Origin: Nitrosomonas ureae
Lineage (GTDB): Bacteria > Pseudomonadota > Gammaproteobacteria > Burkholderiales > Nitrosomonadaceae
Length of the DNA: 64,000 bases
Direction of reading: 5' to 3'
Assembly (NCBI RefSeq): GCF_900108305.1
Contig: NZ_FNUX01000006.1
Location: 20,457-84,456 of the forward strand
This document shows, piece by piece, positions 17,161 through 25,913 of the stretch. Made by a program: the position numbers and the translations under genes. A model generated the notes under the pieces. It ran no database searches and was not told the origin of the DNA. It worked only from the letters and a program-made list of their open reading frames with translations. Each line of letters starts with the position of its first letter. The stretch's first letter is position 1.

Positions 17161-18798
17161 TTACTGCGGTACAGTATGAGGTATCTCCATCACGCCTTCA
17201 ATGTAGGATAGTGGTGCATGTAAGCTGATTGCCGTGGCTTCCATAAAGCGCATCACCGGTCCCGCTTGAACAGTAAGTATCAGCGTCATAAACAGCAACA
17301 TAGCTACCGGCACGATCTCGATGAGAAGCACACGCGGTGCCGAGGTTTCCACCGGCGGCGCCCAGAAGGCACGAATACCGGCTCGGCCCATGGCGATCAA
17401 GGCAGAGAGGCCGGACAGGATGAGCAGCGCCACGAGCCACCATGATGCTGCCGGGATTGCACTGCCCTGCCCTAATCCTTCGGGGTTGAGCATGGCTGTG
17501 AGTATAACGAACTTGGCGATGAAACCCGAAAGCGGCGGCAAACCTGCCAGCAGGATGCTGCAGGCGACAAAGCTGATGCCTAGTACGGCAATTGTTCTCG
17601 GAATGGCAACACCGACTATTTCTTCTTCCTCTTCTTCTTCCTCTTCTTCGTCACTCTTGCCAAAAGCCTCCATGGTAATAGCCAAGACATTCGCAACCGC
17701 GTTCTGTCCTCTTTCCACCAGTTCGACCAGCATGAAGAATGCGCTGATCGCCAGGGTAGAGCTTACAAGATAAAACAAGGCGCCTGCGGTAACATCGACC
17801 TGTACAAGTCCTATGCTTGCCAGCAGCGTTCCAGAGGAAACCAGTACCGAAAAACCGGCAAGGCGGCCCAATCCTTGTGAGGCCAAAATACCGATGGCAC
17901 CAAAGGCAATGGTTGCCATGCCACCAAAAAAGAATACTTGAGATCCAAAGCCGCCCGGCATATCTGGTGTTTCTTCGAAGAAAAGCAGCGACAGGCGCAG
18001 CAGCACATAGATACCGACTTTGCTCATGATGGCGAAGATAGCTGCCACTGGTGCCGGTGCTGCGGCATAAGTCGTTGGCAGCCAGAAACTCAGCGGCCAC
18101 ATTCCCGCTTTTATGAAGAAAGCCACACCGAGAATGGCTGCGCCGGACTCCAGCATCATGCGGTTTTCTTCATCGATCTTTGGAATGCGCATAGCAAGGT
18201 CGGCCATGTTGAGTGTACCGGTGACGCCGTAGATCAAGGCAACTCCGATCAGAAACAACAACGAGGCAGCGAGATTAATAGCGATATAGTGCAGGCCTGC
18301 TCTCACCCGAAGCAAGCCTGATCCGTGCAACACCAGGCCGTAGGATGCAGCGAGCATTACCTCGAAGAAGACAAAGAGATTGAACAGATCGCCGGTAAGG
18401 AATGCACCATTAAGCCCCATGAGAAGCAACAGGAACAAAGTGTGGAAATGTGGACCGGCCCTGTGCCAGCGTCCAAACGAGAAGATCAGTGTGGAAATGG
18501 CAAGTACCGAAGTAAGCATGAGCATCATTGCCGACAGGCGGTCAAGTACCAGATTGATAGCAAAGGGCGAGGGCCAGTTACCAAGCAGGTAGACTGCGAC
18601 CCGTCCTTCATTAGCAGTACCGTCAGTATGAGAAATGCGCAGGAGTGCAACTGATATCACAAACAATGCAATAACTGACAGGATCGATACGATCGCTTTC
18701 AGTCGCCGTTCGCGATCGTCAAAAAAAAGCAGTAATGCACCGGCGACAAACGGAATCAAAATTGGCGCGATAACGAGGTGTTCCGGGTCCAGTCTCAT
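17161..18798 (-). CDS. mrpD: Mrp cation/proton antiporter subunit D
   Basis: 545 residues, a polytopic NuoN/NuoM-like proton-channel subunit. Typical segments include LTGDLFNLFVFFEVMLAASYGLVLHG, the K in FIKAGMWPLSFWLPTTYAAAPAPVAAIFA, and LLAGLPPLSGFIAKF. Together with MrpA it is thought to form proton- and cation-translocating half-channels. Odd feature: a run of ten Glu preceded by Asp in a loop just before VGVAIPRTIAVLGISF, encoded by a tandem 12-base repeat (see 17620-17649). It overlaps mrpC by four bases. Confidence 0.95.
   Translation of the reverse strand: MRLDPEHLVIAPILIPFVAGALLLFFDDRERRLKAIVSILSVIALFVISVALLRISHTDGTANEGRVAVYLLGNWPSPFAINLVLDRLSAMMLMLTSVLAISTLIFSFGRWHRAGPHFHTLFLLLLMGLNGAFLTGDLFNLFVFFEVMLAASYGLVLHGSGLLRVRAGLHYIAINLAASLLFLIGVALIYGVTGTLNMADLAMRIPKIDEENRMMLESGAAILGVAFFIKAGMWPLSFWLPTTYAAAPAPVAAIFAIMSKVGIYVLLRLSLLFFEETPDMPGGFGSQVFFFGGMATIAFGAIGILASQGLGRLAGFSVLVSSGTLLASIGLVQVDVTAGALFYLVSSTLAISAFFMLVELVERGQNAVANVLAITMEAFGKSDEEEEEEEEEEIVGVAIPRTIAVLGISFVACSILLAGLPPLSGFIAKFVILTAMLNPEGLGQGSAIPAASWWLVALLILSGLSALIAMGRAGIRAFWAPPVETSAPRVLLIEIVPVAMLLFMTLILTVQAGPVMRFMEATAISLHAPLSYIEGVMEIPHTVPQ
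17620..17649 (-). repeat. 12-base tandem repeat encoding ten Glu in MrpD
   Basis: On the coding strand the unit GAAGAAGAGGAA occurs two and a half times without error, giving ten consecutive Glu codons. The length is a multiple of three, so unit gain or loss changes the loop by four residues without shifting the frame. Confidence 0.85.
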
Positions 18799-19142
18799 CG
18801 TTCAGATTCCTTTCCGTCCACGTGATCGGTTCCCGTCAGGCCGCGCGACGCCAGCAGAACAACGAGAAAGAGTGCAGTCGTGGCGAAACCAATGACAATT
18901 GCCGTCAGCACCAACGCCTGCGGTACCGGATCGGCGAAGGTGGCAGGATCGATTTCGGTACCGGCCTTGATCACGGGCGGCGCATTTATTGTGAGTCGTC
19001 CCATGCTGAAAATGAACAGGTTGACGGCGTAGGAAAGCAGCGACAATCCAATGATAACCTGATAGGTACGTGGACGAAGGAGCAACCATATACCCGATCC
19101 GGCCAGCACGCCGATGCCAATAGACAGAACCAGTTCCATCAA
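18795..19142 (-). CDS. mrpC: Mrp cation/proton antiporter subunit C
   Basis: 115 residues, NuoK-like with three membrane segments. The conserved stretch GIWLLLRPRTYQVIIGLSLLSYAVNLFIFSMG and DPVPQALVLTAIVIGFATTALFL are diagnostic of MrpC/MnhC. It overlaps both mrpA and mrpD by four bases. Confidence 0.95.
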   Translation of the reverse strand: MMELVLSIGIGVLAGSGIWLLLRPRTYQVIIGLSLLSYAVNLFIFSMGRLTINAPPVIKAGTEIDPATFADPVPQALVLTAIVIGFATTALFLVVLLASRGLTGTDHVDGKESER

Positions 19143-22054
19143 GCGTCCTCCTCTGCTTTCACGGCCTCGGTGGTACGCACCCGGTGGCTGCGAATCGATT
19201 GGTGGGCCAGTGCAATCAAAATCAGGGCAGTTGCTCCGACGACCAGTGAGAATACACCAAGATCGAAGAATAGCGCACTAGCGATGGGAACCTTTCCGAT
19301 CAGTGGTACATCCAGATATTGGAAATGGCTGGTGAGAAAGGGAAATCCGAACAGCCAGGATCCCATTCCGGTGAATGCCGCCAGTATCAGACCGAGGGCG
19401 ATCCAACGTAGCGGCAAGATACGCAGACGGTCTTCCACCCACTGTGTTCCACCCGCGAGATATTGCAGCAGGAAGCCGATCGCCATGGCGATGCCGGCCG
19501 CAAATCCGCCACCCGGCAGATCATGGCCGCGGAGAAAGAGATAGGCGGCCAACAGAACGATGAATGGAAACATCCATTGCATGATCACCGAGGGTACCAT
19601 CAGATAATTGTATACCGTTTCGCCAACTTTACGGTCTGGATGGTCGTCATCGAAGGCGTTCTGTATGCGTTGTTGTTCCGGTGTTTCGACGCTGTCAGAT
19701 GCAGGGCGAAAACGCCGCAGGAGGGCGAAGACAGTAAGCGCCACAATACCCAGCACAGTAATTTCACCGAATGTGTCGAAGCCGCGGAAGTCGACCAGGA
19801 TGACGTTGACAACATTGGTGCCGCCACCTTCGGCGTAAGCTCTCTGCAAAAAGAAATCGGCAATAGTCTCAGGTAACGGACTGGTCATCATCACATAGGC
19901 GATTATCGCCATACCACCTCCGCAGACGACTGCGAGTGAGAAATCGCGATATCGACGCATGTGCGCTATCAGCGTGGTGGAATCATCAGTTTCCTCCAGT
20001 CTCTTCGGCAGCCAGCGCAGGCCAAGCAGGATGAGAACCGTGGTCACGATCTCGACCAGCAGTTGCGTGACTGCCAGGTCGGGAGCAGAGAACCAGACGA
20101 AGGTAATGCAGGTAACGAGCCCCACACCACCCATCAGGATCAGTGCGGCCAGCCGGTGATACTTCGCTTGATAGGCGGCGCCGGTCGCACAGACGATGCC
20201 AATAGCCCAAATCGTCGCGAAGGCAGGATCAATTCCGTCAAGCGTTGGTAAGCCAAGGTTGAGATCCGTAGTGAGAAACGGCCAGAGACCGGCAATGAAA
20301 GCAATAAAAACTACGAGCCACAATTGTGGCTGCAGGCGGTATGTACCGAAACATTCCTCCATCCAGAGCGGCCAACGCCAGGAGATGGTAACAAGAAGCC
20401 GTTCGAAGATACGCTGCCCCTTGAAGTTGCGTACGCCGGGCGGACCATCCTCGCAGCGGGTAAGGTAATTCCGCAGCACCAGATAGAGAAGCACACCACC
20501 AGCAAGCGCCGTTACACTCATGATCAAAGGCGTGTTGATGCCGTGCCACACGGCGAGGCTATATTCCGGTGTGCGCTCACCCAGCACCGATATCACCGCG
20601 GTATGCAGATAGGGACCGATAGTCAGGCTGGGAATGGTTCCGACGATGAGACAGGCGAGTACCAGGAACTCGATCGGCAATCGCATCCAGTGCGGCGGCT
20701 CGTGCGGCTCACGGGAGAGACCGGTTGGTTTGGGACCGAAAAAGACGGTGTGAATGAAACGTACGGAATAGGTGACCGCAAATGCGCTCGCGATTGTGGC
20801 GACATAAGGCAGGACACCATCAAGTATAGAGTCGGAGTGTTCTTCAAGTGCTTCAGAGAAAAACATTTCTTTTGACAAAAAACCGTTGAGAAGCGGCACG
20901 CCGGCCATAGCCGCGCTGGCTACCATTGCAAGTGTGGCGGTGATCGGCATAAAGCTGAACAAACCGCTGAGCTTACGCATGTCACGCGTGCCCGCTTCAT
21001 GATCGATGATACCGGCAGCCATAAACAGCGACGCCTTGAAGGTTGCATGGTTCATCATATGAAAAATAGCCGCCACTGCCGCCAGTGGACTGCCAAGGCT
21101 GAGCAGTGTAGTGATCAGGCCAAGGTGACTGATAGTCGAATAAGCGAGTAAGCCCTTCAAGTCTTGTTGAAAGATAGCGAAATAGGCACCCAGCAATAAT
21201 GTGCTCATACCGGCGAGCCCGACGATGAAAAACCATTCCTCGGTGCCAGATAGGACCGGCCACAACCTTGCGAGAAGAAATACGCCGGCTTTGACCATCG
21301 TCGCTGAATGTAGATAAGCGGATACGGGTGTCGGTGCCGCCATCGCGTTGGGCAGCCAAAAATGGAACGGAAATTGCGCGCTCTTGGTTAGCGCACCCAT
21401 CAGGATAAGCAACAACGCGGGAACGTAGAGGTCATCCTCACGAATCTTATCGCCCGCTGCCAGCACCACATCGAGATCGTAGCTGCCGACGATATGACCA
21501 ATGATAAGCAGACCGACCAACAGGCAAAGTCCACCGATACCGGTAATAATCAATGCCATGCGTGCACCGTCGCGTGCAGCGGCGTTGTGATGCCAGTAGC
21601 CAATCAGGAGAAACGAGAAGATACTGGTGAGTTCCCAGAAGATCACCAGCAGAATGAGGTTGCCTGAGATTACCATACCCTGCATTGCACCCATGAAGGC
21701 GAGCAGGAAAGAGAAAAAGCGTGGTACCGGATCCTTCGGAGACATGTAATAACGCGCATAAAGCACGACGAGGAAACCGATGCCTGTAATCAGCATTGAG
21801 AACATCCATGCAAAACCATCTAATCTAAGCATGAAATTTAGACCGTGCTCAGGCAACCACTCGAGCGTATAACGCACGACTCCCCCATCTGCGACGGAGA
21901 GATAAAGATAAGCAGCGATTGCAAATGCTACGATTGCAACGCTACCTGATAGCCATGCCTCTGCATTGCGTGCATTCACTGGCACTATCGCGGCTAATGC
22001 ACTTCCTATGAAGGGAATCAGAATCAGGAGTAAAAGGAGATTTTCGTCATTCAT
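19139..22054 (-). CDS. mrpA: fused Mrp antiporter subunits A and B
   Basis: 971 residues. The first 500 or so form a NuoL-like proton-channel core (FWELTSIFSFLLIGYW, LTKSAQFPFHFWLPNAMAAPTPVSAYLHSATMVKAGVFLLAR). A middle membrane domain (MbhD/MbhE-like, about 570-780) is followed by an MrpB domain at about 800-955 (PFIVLLAAYLFLRGHDLPGG). The A-B fusion is the organisation of the rhizobial PhaAB-type (group 2) Mrp systems, giving a six-gene operon here. The complex exports Na+ or K+ in exchange for protons and supports pH and salt tolerance. First gene of the operon; no clear SD at the ATG. The upstream 190 bases contain the promoter and an IS4-like remnant beyond it. Confidence 0.94.
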   Translation of the reverse strand: MNDENLLLLLILIPFIGSALAAIVPVNARNAEAWLSGSVAIVAFAIAAYLYLSVADGGVVRYTLEWLPEHGLNFMLRLDGFAWMFSMLITGIGFLVVLYARYYMSPKDPVPRFFSFLLAFMGAMQGMVISGNLILLVIFWELTSIFSFLLIGYWHHNAAARDGARMALIITGIGGLCLLVGLLIIGHIVGSYDLDVVLAAGDKIREDDLYVPALLLILMGALTKSAQFPFHFWLPNAMAAPTPVSAYLHSATMVKAGVFLLARLWPVLSGTEEWFFIVGLAGMSTLLLGAYFAIFQQDLKGLLAYSTISHLGLITTLLSLGSPLAAVAAIFHMMNHATFKASLFMAAGIIDHEAGTRDMRKLSGLFSFMPITATLAMVASAAMAGVPLLNGFLSKEMFFSEALEEHSDSILDGVLPYVATIASAFAVTYSVRFIHTVFFGPKPTGLSREPHEPPHWMRLPIEFLVLACLIVGTIPSLTIGPYLHTAVISVLGERTPEYSLAVWHGINTPLIMSVTALAGGVLLYLVLRNYLTRCEDGPPGVRNFKGQRIFERLLVTISWRWPLWMEECFGTYRLQPQLWLVVFIAFIAGLWPFLTTDLNLGLPTLDGIDPAFATIWAIGIVCATGAAYQAKYHRLAALILMGGVGLVTCITFVWFSAPDLAVTQLLVEIVTTVLILLGLRWLPKRLEETDDSTTLIAHMRRYRDFSLAVVCGGGMAIIAYVMMTSPLPETIADFFLQRAYAEGGGTNVVNVILVDFRGFDTFGEITVLGIVALTVFALLRRFRPASDSVETPEQQRIQNAFDDDHPDRKVGETVYNYLMVPSVIMQWMFPFIVLLAAYLFLRGHDLPGGGFAAGIAMAIGFLLQYLAGGTQWVEDRLRILPLRWIALGLILAAFTGMGSWLFGFPFLTSHFQYLDVPLIGKVPIASALFFDLGVFSLVVGATALILIALAHQSIRSHRVRTTEAVKAEEDA

Positions 22055-22241
22055 TCGTCAGGTAAATAATTCGATTTCGATTCGTCGCTGTCCATACGAT
22101 CTGGCAGTATAAAAATGGCGGGGGATATCATATCATTCCGGAAAACTGATATTTTGCAAAATACTAAAACTTGTGCCGGAATATGAATCTGAGATGCTTG
22201 TAAAGCAACATTATCCAAGCCGCTCTTTCCGCACTGCATTC

Positions 22242-22440
22242 AGATGGCCATAGTTCGTCACACTTGCAATGGCACAGCTGACAAGCCGAATCAGTTTACG
22301 TGATATCATGGGAAATGATTCTGCGCAAGCCAGCGCACCGGCTTTGGGCGATATGTACTGTCAAAAATGGAATTTATCGGTCTGAACAACAAGCAGATCG
22401 GCATAGTACTGCTGTATGCGTGCCGCATCCTTTTTCATGG
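22242..22440 (+). pseudogene. decayed IS4-family transposase fragment (DUF4372-like N-terminus)
   Basis: In one plus frame 22254-22326 reads FVTLAMAQLTSRISLRDI and then M-G-N-D-S-A-Q-A-S, the hallmark start of IS4-type transposases (F-V-x-L-A-x-A-Q-L-T-x-R-x-S-L-R-D-I-x-x-N-x-S-A-Q-A). A TAG at 22251-22253 interrupts it just before, where intact proteins have W-S-Q-F. After about 22330 the homology seems to continue in another frame (A-H-R-L), implying a frameshift, then fades. No ends were identified. It lies just beyond the promoter side of the Mrp operon. Confidence 0.6.
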
Positions 22441-22917
22441 CTTAACAGTAATACTTGTTTTTCCATTTCTTCAAATGAAGATCTTGCTTTCAGGCCACGA
22501 TTTACTATTTCACGAATTTCCTTACTAAATTGAAGGCATTCGCATACAGTGACATGGCGACTGAAAATGCTTTATTTGCACTTTCTGATTTCATGCGATC
22601 TTCCGAATGTTAACACAATTGGCATCGCTATTTTTGTCAGGGGCGTTAAACTTGTGTTTCGCTCTGAAACATCCCAATCCACGTTCACTACGTCAGGATT
22701 TTGGCGAACCATCTTCGTTGTAGTGGGTTGAACGGATTCAAAATAGAATCAATGGAAACGTTATGCTAAGGTGATAATCGTAACTGTGACTCGAGGAAGT
22801 ACATGAATCAGCCATCAGATCCCTTAACATCATTGGAAAAATAATCTGGTTCAGACGCAGCATTTGATAGGGAACGGACATAACTGCACAGGCTGGTAGA
22901 AAATAAATGGAATGTTT
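22441..22917. other. decayed region before the acetyltransferase gene
   Basis: About 480 bases without an intact gene. On the minus strand around 22390-22550 an uninterrupted stretch reads KEIREIVNRGLKARSSFEEM and EKQVLLLSHEKG, which looks like real helical protein sequence, perhaps another transposase remnant; another 50-codon minus-strand frame ends near 22577. Neither has a convincing start. I see nothing functional beyond the likely promoter of the next gene. Confidence 0.35.
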
Positions 22918-23493
22918 ATGAAAAGTGAAAAAGAGAAAATGCTCGCAGGTGAGCTTTACAACCCGCTCGACCCACAACTTTGTTGGGAACGTGACCGTTC
23001 CCGTGATCTTTGCTTGTTGTTCAATGCTACGCGCGAGAATCAAAAGGAGGAGAGACAGCGTTTGCTTGCTGAGCTCTTTGGAAAGGAAACGGATGCCTGG
23101 ATCCAGCCACCCTTTTTCTGCGACTACGGCACGAACATCTCTCTGGGTACAAAGGTTTTTTTCAACTTCAACTGCGTTGTGCTTGATGTCACGCCGGTGA
23201 CTATCAGCAGTAATGTGCTCTTTGGCCCTTCAGTGCAGATTTACACGGCAACCCATCCAATAAGTGCCGCTGAGCGCCGCAAGTGGCTCGAATCGGCAAA
23301 GCCGATCACCATTGGCTCTGATGTTTGGGTGGGTGGCGGCGCGATAATCTGCCTTGGAGTGGCCATCGGCGATCGATCAGTCATCGGTGCGGGAAGTGTG
23401 GTCACCCGTGATATTCCTTCCGATGTAATTGCGGCAGGAAATCCAGCCCGCGTTATTCGCACACTTCCCCTCGAAGCATCGGAGGGGACATAA
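22918..23493 (+). CDS. maltose O-acetyltransferase-like hexapeptide-repeat acyltransferase
   Basis: 191 residues from the ATG that aligns with the family start (M-K-S-E-K-E-K-M-L-A-G-E-L-Y; E. coli Maa begins M-S-T-E-K-E-K-M); another ATG lies six bases upstream. A short N-terminal mac domain is followed by a left-handed beta-helix (ISLGTKVFFNFNCVVLDV, ITIGSDVWVGGGAIICLGVAIGDRSVIGAGSVVTRDIP). The catalytic His is the one in Y-T-A-T-H-P. Such enzymes (Maa, NodL, LacA) transfer acetyl from acetyl-CoA to a sugar; the acceptor cannot be told. Isolated gene in an IS-scarred stretch. Confidence 0.88.
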   Translation: MKSEKEKMLAGELYNPLDPQLCWERDRSRDLCLLFNATRENQKEERQRLLAELFGKETDAWIQPPFFCDYGTNISLGTKVFFNFNCVVLDVTPVTISSNVLFGPSVQIYTATHPISAAERRKWLESAKPITIGSDVWVGGGAIICLGVAIGDRSVIGAGSVVTRDIPSDVIAAGNPARVIRTLPLEASEGT

Positions 23494-23623
23494 TCTGCAA
23501 TTTTTGTTCTATTCTGCGCCAAATAAGACACCCTTCACAGTAATAACGACCCTAGGTATAGGATGTCTCTTGTCTTTCTCAGGAGCTGAGTAGAAATTAA
23601 TGTAATTTAATTTAATTTCAAAT

Positions 23624-24118
23624 TTAGATGCGAATGGACTTCCAGTAATTGGATTTCCAATAGACATGATCAAGCCTTGATATTGTGACGCCTTTCTTTT
23701 GAGATGCATGCAAGAATTTATTTTTCTCCAGATAAATTCCTACGTGATTTGATGCTTTACCGGTTCTGAAGAACACCAGGTCTCCAGCTCTTAAATCATT
23801 CTTTCTAATTTCTTGCCCAATTTTTGCTTGCATCCACGTTGTTCTTGGTAAATTCACACCAAGTTTAGATTTAAACGTCAAATGCACAAAACCCGAGCAA
23901 TCAATTCCCTGCCGGCTCAATCCACCATATTGATAACGCACACCCTGCCATTCATTATAATGAGAATAGAGCGCTTTTCTCATGTTATTGTAACCTAATG
24001 ACTTATTTACAGAAGAGCTAGAATTATGTTTGTAAGCAGACCGTTCCTGAATTGATTCGCAACCAACCAAGAAACTTACGCCAACAAAAATTATAAATCG
24101 AGAAACAGACCTTTTCAT
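23624..24118 (-). CDS. NlpC/P60-family lipoprotein (cell-wall hydrolase)
   Basis: 164 residues. The N-terminus ends in a lipobox, V-G-C with Cys20. The NlpC/P60 domain (about 45-164) shows catalytic Cys74 in G-I-D-C-S-G-F, His125 in S-N-H-V-G-I-Y and a third polar residue at His137 (F-L-H-A-S). Family members such as E. coli MepS/Spr and NlpC are outer-membrane-anchored endopeptidases that cut peptide stems of murein. It lies 64 bases downstream of cheB on the same strand and may be its own unit. Confidence 0.88.
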   Translation of the reverse strand: MKRSVSRFIIFVGVSFLVGCESIQERSAYKHNSSSSVNKSLGYNNMRKALYSHYNEWQGVRYQYGGLSRQGIDCSGFVHLTFKSKLGVNLPRTTWMQAKIGQEIRKNDLRAGDLVFFRTGKASNHVGIYLEKNKFLHASQKKGVTISRLDHVYWKSNYWKSIRI

Positions 24119-24181
24119 TGAGATGTACTTTCTCCTTGAATTCGTCCTTTACCTTAAATCAAAAACCAAGAAATAAAGAAG

Positions 24182-25261
24182 CTAAATACGGTTACCATGC
24201 GACCCCATGCTGGATAATTTTGATAGAACACATTTGGCCATATCTTTTAATGAAATAATCTCATTAACTCCCCCTGCTGCAATGGCTTCTTTGGGCATTC
24301 CAAAAACAACACAGCTCGCTTCATCTTGAGCAAAATTATAGGCTCCCGCCCTGTGCATTTCCAGCATTCCTGCAGCACCATCTTTTCCCATACCCGTTAG
24401 AATCACGCCAATAGCATTTTTTCCTGCGCAATTTGCTGCTGAACGAAATAGTACATCAACTGAGGGCCTATGTCGACTCACTGGTTCTCCATGATTTAAT
24501 TCAGTTATATAATTCGCACCACTACGTTTGAGTAACAAATGCGAATGACCTGGCGCAATAAAAGCATGCCCCGGCAATATCCTCTCCCCTCCCTGAGCTT
24601 CAGTAACTGATATCTTACATATACTATTCATGCGGTTAGCAAATGATTGGGTAAATCCTTCCGGCATATGCTGCGTCACGAGTATGCCCGGAGAATCAGG
24701 TGGCATGCGAATCAGAAATTCTTTAATCGCTTCCGTTCCACCAGTAGAGGCACCTACTATAATTAACTTTTCGGTTGATGAAATGCGATTTGACACAACC
24801 GGTAAAACGGCATCCGCAGTAGCGCTTTTTTTAACTGGTATAGACATATGCCGCTTAAGCCTGGCCGACTTGGCTATACGAATTTTATCCGCAATTTCAT
24901 TGCCATATTCTTTCAACCCCGACACAATATCAATTTTAGGCTTAGACACAAAATCAACTGCACCTAATTCAAGCGCACGAAAAGTTACATCCGAGCCTTT
25001 CTCGGTCAGCGTTGAAACCATGACAACGGGCATAGGCCTCAACCGCATTAATTTTTCCAGAAAATCAATGCCATCCATTTTAGGCATTTCAACATCCAAT
25101 GTCAGCACATCAGGATTCATAGCTCGTATCATTTCGCGTGCCGCCAAAGGATCAGCTGCGGCTCCAATAACCTCCATATCTGGTTGGCTATTAATAATTT
25201 CACTCAATAACTTACGAATAAGTGCTGAATCATCAACGACCAAAACTGAAATTTTTTTCAT
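24182..25261 (-). CDS. cheB: chemotaxis response regulator and glutamate methylesterase CheB
   Basis: 359 residues. Receiver domain with acidic pocket Asp10/Asp11 and phosphoacceptor Asp56 (L-T-L-D-V-E-M-P), then a methylesterase domain with the Ser172 (G-A-S-T-G-G), His198 (T-Q-H-M-P) and Asp294 (G-M-G-K-D-G) triad. CheB removes methyl groups from, and deamidates, chemoreceptors when phosphorylated by CheA, giving adaptation. It follows cheD by 36 bases in the same transcript. Confidence 0.96.
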   Translation of the reverse strand: MKKISVLVVDDSALIRKLLSEIINSQPDMEVIGAAADPLAAREMIRAMNPDVLTLDVEMPKMDGIDFLEKLMRLRPMPVVMVSTLTEKGSDVTFRALELGAVDFVSKPKIDIVSGLKEYGNEIADKIRIAKSARLKRHMSIPVKKSATADAVLPVVSNRISSTEKLIIVGASTGGTEAIKEFLIRMPPDSPGILVTQHMPEGFTQSFANRMNSICKISVTEAQGGERILPGHAFIAPGHSHLLLKRSGANYITELNHGEPVSRHRPSVDVLFRSAANCAGKNAIGVILTGMGKDGAAGMLEMHRAGAYNFAQDEASCVVFGMPKEAIAAGGVNEIISLKDMAKCVLSKLSSMGSHGNRI

Positions 25262-25297
25262 ATTATGAACTCAATGAAATGCAAGAAGTAGATTCAA

Positions 25298-25909
25298 TCA
25301 AGAAAACAATTCTATTTCCCCACCATTTTCGACTTTGCGTAAACGTTGACTATAATCTTTTTCACGCTCGGAAATAGTTATGTTACGAGTATTCCGTAAT
25401 TTCTTTACCATTACCTTATTATTTCTTGGAAAGAAATAGACTTTGCGCGGAAATATATCAACTAAATCTTGTGCCACCACTTTTATTTTTTCAGTTTGCA
25501 GAAACTTCAAAACAAAATCTGCATTCCTCTGGCCAACATTTGCAACCGTCAATCCATCCAGAACATTTCCGCCACCAAATACTTTAGCCTCAAGATTACA
25601 TCTGCGAGCACCCAGTTTGAGCAACTGGTTAATCAATATTTCCATCGCATACGTGCCATAGCGGGCTGAAGCATTCAAGGGATTGCCCGCATCCGCACCA
25701 CCATCTGGAAGCATAAAATGATTCATGCCACCGATACCGCTATAACAGTCACGTATGCAAGCTGCAACACATGAACCCAGCACAGTTACCAAAAGCATGT
25801 CTTTATCAGTAGCATAGTATTCGCCTGGCAACAATTTGACAGCTTGATGATTAAAGCTTTTGTCAAAATATAAATTGCTCGCAATTTGATCATCAAGGAT
25901 CTCAGTCAT
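25298..25909 (-). CDS. cheD: chemoreceptor glutamine deamidase CheD
   Basis: 203 residues from the ATG at 25909, which is four bases after the cheR stop and has AAAGG ten bases upstream; longer in-frame starts would lie inside cheR. Conserved Cys47 in V-L-G-S-C-V-A-A-C and His64 in G-G-M-N-H-F-M-L-P are the catalytic residues of the family, which deamidates receptor glutamines and in some species also binds CheC/CheY-P. Between cheR and cheB, as expected for an adaptation module. Confidence 0.95.
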   Translation of the reverse strand: MTEILDDQIASNLYFDKSFNHQAVKLLPGEYYATDKDMLLVTVLGSCVAACIRDCYSGIGGMNHFMLPDGGADAGNPLNASARYGTYAMEILINQLLKLGARRCNLEAKVFGGGNVLDGLTVANVGQRNADFVLKFLQTEKIKVVAQDLVDIFPRKVYFFPRNNKVMVKKLRNTRNITISEREKDYSQRLRKVENGGEIELFS

Positions 25910-25913
25910 ACGA

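Noticed and set aside
17321-20875. Many long open frames on the plus strand opposite the mrp genes
   Set aside because: They are antisense shadows of the GC-rich mrp genes, with Arg/Gln/Ser-rich low-complexity translations and no start signals.
22738-23043. 101-codon minus-strand frame overlapping the acetyltransferase start
   Set aside because: It is antisense to a well-conserved acyltransferase N-terminus and has no recognisable pattern.
23509-23709. 66-codon minus-strand frame overlapping the end of the NlpC/P60 gene
   Set aside because: It overlaps the conserved catalytic domain in another frame and has no family resemblance.
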